From positions 13,037,388 to 13,101,387 of the forward strand of contig CM055906.1 of assembly GCA_029582155.1 (NCBI GenBank): a DNA stretch of 64,000 nucleotides, read 5' to 3'. Source of the DNA: Panopea generosa (taxonomy: Eukaryota; Mollusca; Bivalvia; Adapedonta; Hiatellidae). The notes below the pieces were generated by a model that was not told the origin of the DNA, made no database searches, and worked only from the letters and a program-made list of their open reading frames with translations. The translations under genes were made by a program, and so were the position numbers. Position 1 is the first letter of the stretch; every line of letters starts with the position of its first letter. Positions 58,875-64,000 of this stretch are shown piece after piece.

Positions 58875-59189
58875 ATGACCAATCGATACACACGTAACCT
58901 AATTTAATTAACAAAAAGTTTAACAGGTAGAGGGGAAACACAGGGGCTAATAAAATGTTAGTTATTGTTAATTATGGAACGTCAGCACCTATGGAATACA
59001 ATTTGCTTGAAACAAAATATCTAAATACTAATTGGTCATATTGGAAATACTAGGTGGACATTGTTGGTATAGTGTAAGGTTTAGGTAAACGAAATAAGAT
59101 AAAACGCAAACAATGGTACTATGGTAAGCGTTTATTAGATTTGTGGCACTACGACACATACATAATGCCATTAATATAACAAAATGACA
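58875..59189. other. AT-rich DNA, nothing recognised
   Basis: No gene seen. Confidence 0.5.
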
Positions 59190-59300
59190 ATTAAAACATT
59201 AAAATAAGGTAATTGTATCGATGCACAATTTAAACAGGGATTATCTATGACCGCCATTATACGATTACCCACGGAAGCACTTCCTGTTTCCAATGGATGC
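59190..59300 (+). repeat. Dispersed repeat family R, third copy
   Basis: ACATTAAAATAAGG, GATTACCCACGGAAGCAC and ACTTCCTGTTTCC match the copies at 10262 and 46480. The near-palindrome GGAAGCACTTCC is at 59273-59284. Confidence 0.55.
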
Positions 59301-60299
59301 ACCTAAACGACAGATGGACAACGACGAAGCAACGTTTCTATTACAAACAGTCAGAGATACAGGAAAAGTTAGTCTTGATCATCTTCAGAATTTGCCTTTC
59401 CAAACTGTTTAGAAAATCAAAGTATCTAAGAGTACTGATAGCTTATCTTTAATTAATACGCGTACACCTTCTTAATTTAATTGATTATTATTTTAGCGTT
59501 TGGTTTATTTTATGCAATCTTTTATAAAAATGACATTATGTATATGTCATTGTTTCATTTGTTTCTGCTTATCATAAAACAATGCAATTCTCGGAATAAA
59601 AAGTAGTCCCGTTCGCGTATGATCATTTTGGTGGTGACCATTACCGCAAAGTAAGATCGCGATGACGTATGCAAGTCTATGCCTTTGACATAAAGCTCGG
59701 CTAGAAACGTTTGTTTATTGGAAAAGCAATCATCGAATATGATGAAGACTATAAAAACGACAAGATCATTCAATCACTGGCTTACGTCACTCTATGATAT
59801 TGCGATTGAAACAAATATTTAAAACCGAAATGACACATGTCGTCTGTCATCATCAGCTCCAGTGAGAGTTGTGTTATGCATTACAAAAACACACACCAGA
59901 CAACAACAAGCCTCGTTATATCGAAACTAAACTTACAGGGATTGTCGATTGTCGTTCAACTGTGGCAGTTGAAATAATCATAAAAATGTATCAATATTTA
60001 TCTCCCACATTGTTGGTTTCAACGGGAAAAGTCGCAAAAAGAACGACCGTTAATATCGAATCGAGTGTTATTCTAATTCTGTTTAAAACCGCTGCAACAT
60101 ATTTGGTTTTTTAATATTATATTCAAACAATCAATGGCAAATTTAGCATTAAAGAATTATATTTAACTTTCCAAGGCATTTGATGATTTACTGACAATTT
60201 TGTATTTTCTCTTCCAAAATTTCCTTTCCAGTTTCTGTGCAAATCATATATAATTTAGAATGAGAGTATTCTTCAGCCATTCTTTCAGTTCTCACCACA
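59301..60299. other. AT-rich DNA, no supported gene
   Basis: Short frames at 59555-59773 (minus) and 59869-60114 (plus, 81 codons) have no recognisable motif. 59590-59720 is CG-richer than average. Confidence 0.45.
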
Positions 60300-60440
60300 C
60301 AATTCGTATTCCAGTGGTAGAGCACCGAACCCATGATCGGAGGGTCGTAGGTTCGATCCTCTGCCACGGCCAAGTATAGTATCCTTGGGCAAGCCATTTT
60401 TCCGCATACGATTAGTGCTTCTACCCAGGAACTGTTTGTT
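60300..60440 (+). mobile_element. tRNA-derived SINE, family S2, best copy
   Basis: Head CCAGTGGTAGAGCACCGAAC (A box) and GTAGGTTCGATCCTCTGCCA (B box), then ATCCTTGGGCAAGCCATTTT, TCCGCATACGATTAGTGC and TTCTACCCAGGAACTG. The head looks tRNA-like over about 70 bp, but the acceptor stem is not intact. Confidence 0.75.
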
Positions 60441-60995
60441 CATTATCAAATAGGGCTTACGATTTCAACGATAAAGATCCACATAGAAAAATATTTTAAT
60501 GCACACTGACTGGAGGTGATCAGCTTGTTATTTTAAAGACATGCATTGATACACCTCGTTGTGTTTTTTCAAAAAGAAATCCTCAAATGCTCGTTAATTC
60601 ATTCATCTATAAAATTCACATTTATAACACCAGTAATGATGAATCACAGCTCCTAGGAACAATTTTGAAAATATATGGGGAAAAACATACATAGGATTCT
60701 TTCTTCAGCCCAATGCTCATGTCACCGTTACTAAAAGGGGACACAACTTTGTGGAGAGAGAGATATAATGGCTAACATTAGACTGTTCTGTGTTACGTTG
60801 TTAAAGCTTTGTGGAATAAATTATAACGACTCAGTCTATGTATGCACTTGGTATGCATGCTCAAAGAACAGTTCAGAAATCATTTTTTCCGGTCAGTATC
60901 ACAAAGTTTTGCCAATGTATATAACACCACGTGGCATCTTTGTGTCTGTGGAAATTCTGCTATATATCTATAGTTTATTTTATGTCGCCGATCGA
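60441..60995. other. AT-rich DNA, nothing recognised
   Basis: A 91-codon frame at 60768-61043 runs into the SINE and is not supported. Confidence 0.45.
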
Positions 60996-61205
60996 TCAAA
61001 GGCGTTGTTTCACGATCACTTACATCTCAGTCGTAGTGTTTAGTACCGCTCGCTCCAAAACTTTATGTGAGAAAGTTTGCTAGTTACTTGCGGAAGGACG
61101 GTGGTTCTACACAGATTTAATTTAAAGTCCTTCTCTACCAATAAAACTGGATATGCCATATATAACATGAAATGGGTTGTAAATGGCGTTATAAAACAAA
61201 TTAAA
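60996..61205 (+). mobile_element. SINE, family S1
   Basis: CACGATCACTTACATCTCAG (decayed head), TTATGTGAGAAAGTTTGCTA, GTTACTTGCGGAAGGACGG, AATAAAACTGGATATGCCAT, ATATAACATGAAATGGGTTG. Good body, poor B box. Confidence 0.75.
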
Positions 61206-61239
61206 AAATCATTGCATGAGTTACGGAAAGTTAATGGAC

Positions 61240-64000
61240 GTCCACATTCACCGTGTCTGGTAAGTAGAGCCGATTGTCGGGATTCTTACCTCAGACGTCC
61301 GCCTTCACCTTGTCTGGTTAGTAAACTTGAACCGATTGTCGGGCTTCTTACCTTGGACGTATGCCTTCATCGTGTCTGCCACGTAAAACCGATTGTTGTG
61401 ATTCTTACCTTGGACGTATGTCTTCATCGTGTCTGGTTAGTCGAAACGATGGTCGGGGTCCTTACCTTGGACATATGCCTTCATCGTGTCTGCCACGTAA
61501 AACCGACTGTCGTGATTCTTACCTTGGACGTATGACTTCATCGTGTCTGGTTAGTAGAACTGATGGTCGTGATTCTTACCTAGGACGTATGCCTTCATCA
61601 TGAGTGCCACGTAAATAAAACCAACTGTCGTGAGTTTTACCTTGGACGTATCCCTTCATCGTGTGTGCCACGTAGAACCGGTTTCCGTGATTCTAACCTT
61701 GGACGTATGCCTTCATCTTGACTGCCACGTAGAACGGATTGACGTGAATCTTACCTAAGACGTATGCCTTCACTATGTCTGTAGTAGAACCGATTGTCGG
61801 GATTTTACCTCAGACGCCAGCCTTCACTATGTCTGGTTAATAGAACAGATTGTTGGGATTCTTACCTAGGACGTATGTCTTCACCGTGTCTGTCACGTAG
61901 AACCGATTGTCGTGATTCTTACCTCGGACGTATGCCTTCATCGTGTCTGCCACGTAGAACCGATTGTCGTGATTTTTACCTTGGACATATGCCTTCATCG
62001 TGTCTGGTTAGTAGAACCGATTGTCGGGATTCTTACCACAGACGCCAGCCTTCACTATGTCTGGTTAGTAAGACAGATTGTCGGGATCATTACCTTGGAC
62101 GTATTTCTTCATCGTGTCTGGTTAGTCGAAACGATGGTCGGGGTCCTTACCTTGGACGTATGCCTTCATCGTGTCTGCCACGTAAAAGCGATGGTCGTGA
62201 TTCTTACCTCGGACGTATGCCTTCACCCTGTCTGGTTAGTAGAATCGATTGTCGTGATTCTTACCTCAGACGTCCGCCTTCACCTTGTCTGGTTAGTAAA
62301 CTTGAACCGATTGTCGGGCTTCTTACCTTGGACGTATGCCTTCATCGTGTCTGCCACGTAAAACCGATTGTCGTGATTCTTACCTTGGACGTATGTCTTC
62401 ATCGTGTCTGGTTAGTCGAAACGATGGTCGGGGTCCTTACCTTGGACATATGCCTTCATCGTGTCTGCCACGTAAAACCGACTGTCGTGATTCTTACCTT
62501 GGACGTATGACTTCATCGTGTCTGGTTAGTAGAACTGATGGTCGTGATTCTTACCTAGGACGTATGCCTTCATCGTGAGTGCCACGTCAATAAAACCAAC
62601 TGTCGTGAGTTTTACCTTGGACGTATCCCTTCATCGTGTATGCCACGTAGAACCGGTTTCCGTGATTCTAACCTTGGACGTATGCCTTCATCGTGACTGC
62701 CACGTAGAACGGATTGACGTGAATCTTACCTAAGACGTATGCCTTCACTATGTCTGTTTAGTAAAACCGAATGTCGGGATTTTACCTCAGACGCCAGCCT
62801 TCACTATGTCTGGTTAATAGAACAGATTGTTGGGATTCTTACCTTGGACGTATGTCATCACCGTGTCTGTCACGTAGAACCGATTGTCGTGATTCTTACC
62901 TCGGACGTATGCCTTCATCGTGTCTGCCACGTAGAACCGATTGTCGTGATTTTTACCTTGGACATATGCCTTCATCGTGTCTGGTTAGTAGAACCGATTG
63001 TCGGGATTCTTACCACAGACGCCAACCTTCACTATGTCTGGTTAGTAAAACAGATTGTCGGGATCCTTACCTTGGACGTATGTCTTCACCGTGTCTGTCA
63101 CGTAGAACCGATTGTCGTGATTCTTACCTCGGACGTATGCCTTCATCGTGTCTGCCACGTAGAACCCATTGTCGTGATTCTTACCTTGGACATATGCCTT
63201 CATCGTGTCTGCCACGTAGAACCGACTGTCGTGATTCTTACCATGGGCGTATGCCTTCATCGTGTCTGCCACGTAGAACCCATTGTCGTGATTCTTACCT
63301 TGGACGTATGCCTTCACCCAGTCTGGTTAGTAGAACCGATAGTCGGGATTCTTACCTCAAATGCTAGCTTTCATTATGTCTGGTTAGTAGAACCGATTGT
63401 CGTGATTCTTACCTTGGATATATGCCTTCATCGTGTCTGCCACGTAGAACCAATTGTCGTGATTCTTACCTCAGACGTATGCCTTCACCCTGTCTTCTAC
63501 GTAGAAACAATTGTCGGCATTTTACCTCAGACGCCAGCCTTCACTATATCTGGTTAGTAGACCCGATTGTCAGGATTTTACATCAGACGCCAGCATTCAC
63601 TATGTCTGGATAGTAGAACCAATTGTTGGGATTCTTACCTTGGACGAATGTCTTCGCCGTGTCTGCCACGTAAAACTGATTGTCGTGATTCTTACCTCGG
63701 ACGTATGCATTCATCGTGTCTGCCACGTAGAACCGATTGTCGTGATTCTTACCTTCGACATATGCCTTCATCGTGACTTCCACGTAGACCCGATTCTCGT
63801 GATTCTTACCTTGGACATATGCCTTCATCGTGTCTGGTTAGAAAACCCGATGGTCGGGATTCTTACCTCAGACGCCAGTCTCCACTATGTCTGGTTAGTA
63901 AAACCGACTGGCATGATCCTTATCTTGGATGTATGCCTTCATCGTGTCTGCCACGTAGAACCGATTATCGTGATTCTATCCTTGGACATATGGCTTCATC
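61240..64000. repeat. Minisatellite, 57-bp unit, with about 975-bp higher-order repeat
   Basis: About 48 copies of CGTGATTCTTACCTTGGACG, TATGCCTTCATCGTGTCTGC and CACGTAGAACCGATTGT; GTCGTGA at 63114 and 63171 fixes the period. A second subtype reads CAGACGCCAGCCTTCACTAT and GTCTGGTTAGTAGAACC. A roughly 975-bp block is duplicated: GACGTCCGCC at 61294 and 62269, and another marker at 61801 and 62778. CG-rich for this window. 19-residue repeats (DSYLGRMPSSCLPRRTDCR) stay open for up to about 270 codons in two plus frames and also on the minus strand. Array continues beyond the window. Confidence 0.95.

Noticed and set aside
60305-60375. Functional tRNA gene
   Set aside because: Good A and B boxes, but no intact acceptor stem, and the S2 SINE tail follows.
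62739-63557. 272-codon frame of 19-residue repeats as a gene
   Set aside because: A second plus frame overlaps it with equal length and the minus strand is open too; the frame begins and ends inside the 57-bp array.

Overview
The window looks like intergenic or intronic DNA of a bivalve mollusc, most likely a heterodont clam. The case rests on base composition (AT-rich), tRNA-derived SINEs, and several repeats of a style common in bivalve genomes: elements opening with GCTCACCTGAG and closing with an AGGGCCA-TTT-TGGCCCT hairpin, and elements made of about 155-bp units. The species cannot be fixed from the sequence. There are no bacterial features, no CRISPR and no rRNA.

Only one host protein gene is recognisable: a class A (rhodopsin-like) seven-transmembrane receptor at 22597-23722, plus strand, in a single exon behind a probable 5'-UTR splice acceptor. 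Its helix landmarks are clear, but the three usual activation motifs are altered and the reading frame shifts once near the second extracellular loop.

Roughly a third of the window is tandem repeat: 36-bp units (1-1256), 20/21-bp units full of TGACTCA (6.9-7.6 kb), 69-bp units (11.6-13.55 kb), 51-bp units (13.56-21.46 kb, about 155 copies), 24-bp units (30.3-30.7 kb), 66-bp units (33.8-35.0 kb), 36-bp units (41.8-42.3 kb), 42-bp units (53.6-53.9 kb), 32-bp units (54.6-55.6 kb), an AAT-rich tract (56.0-57.2 kb) and 57-bp units (61.2 kb to the window end). Because most periods divide by three, these arrays give long open frames in several frames and on both strands; I treat those as by-products, not genes.

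Between the arrays lie mobile-element remains: at least four SINE families (S1-S4), three families of short terminal-inverted-repeat elements, hairpin-ended bivalve repeats, two further dispersed families (E and R), and one broken LTR retrotransposon fossil on the minus strand (48690-53081) with a TG...CA LTR pair and a GTAT target duplication. The remaining stretches are AT-rich DNA with no recognised gene. I found no multi-gene system. The points most worth a second look are the atypical receptor, the hairpin-core element family, the excess of periods divisible by three, the SINE-derived 66-bp array and the zinc-finger frame inside the LTR fossil.
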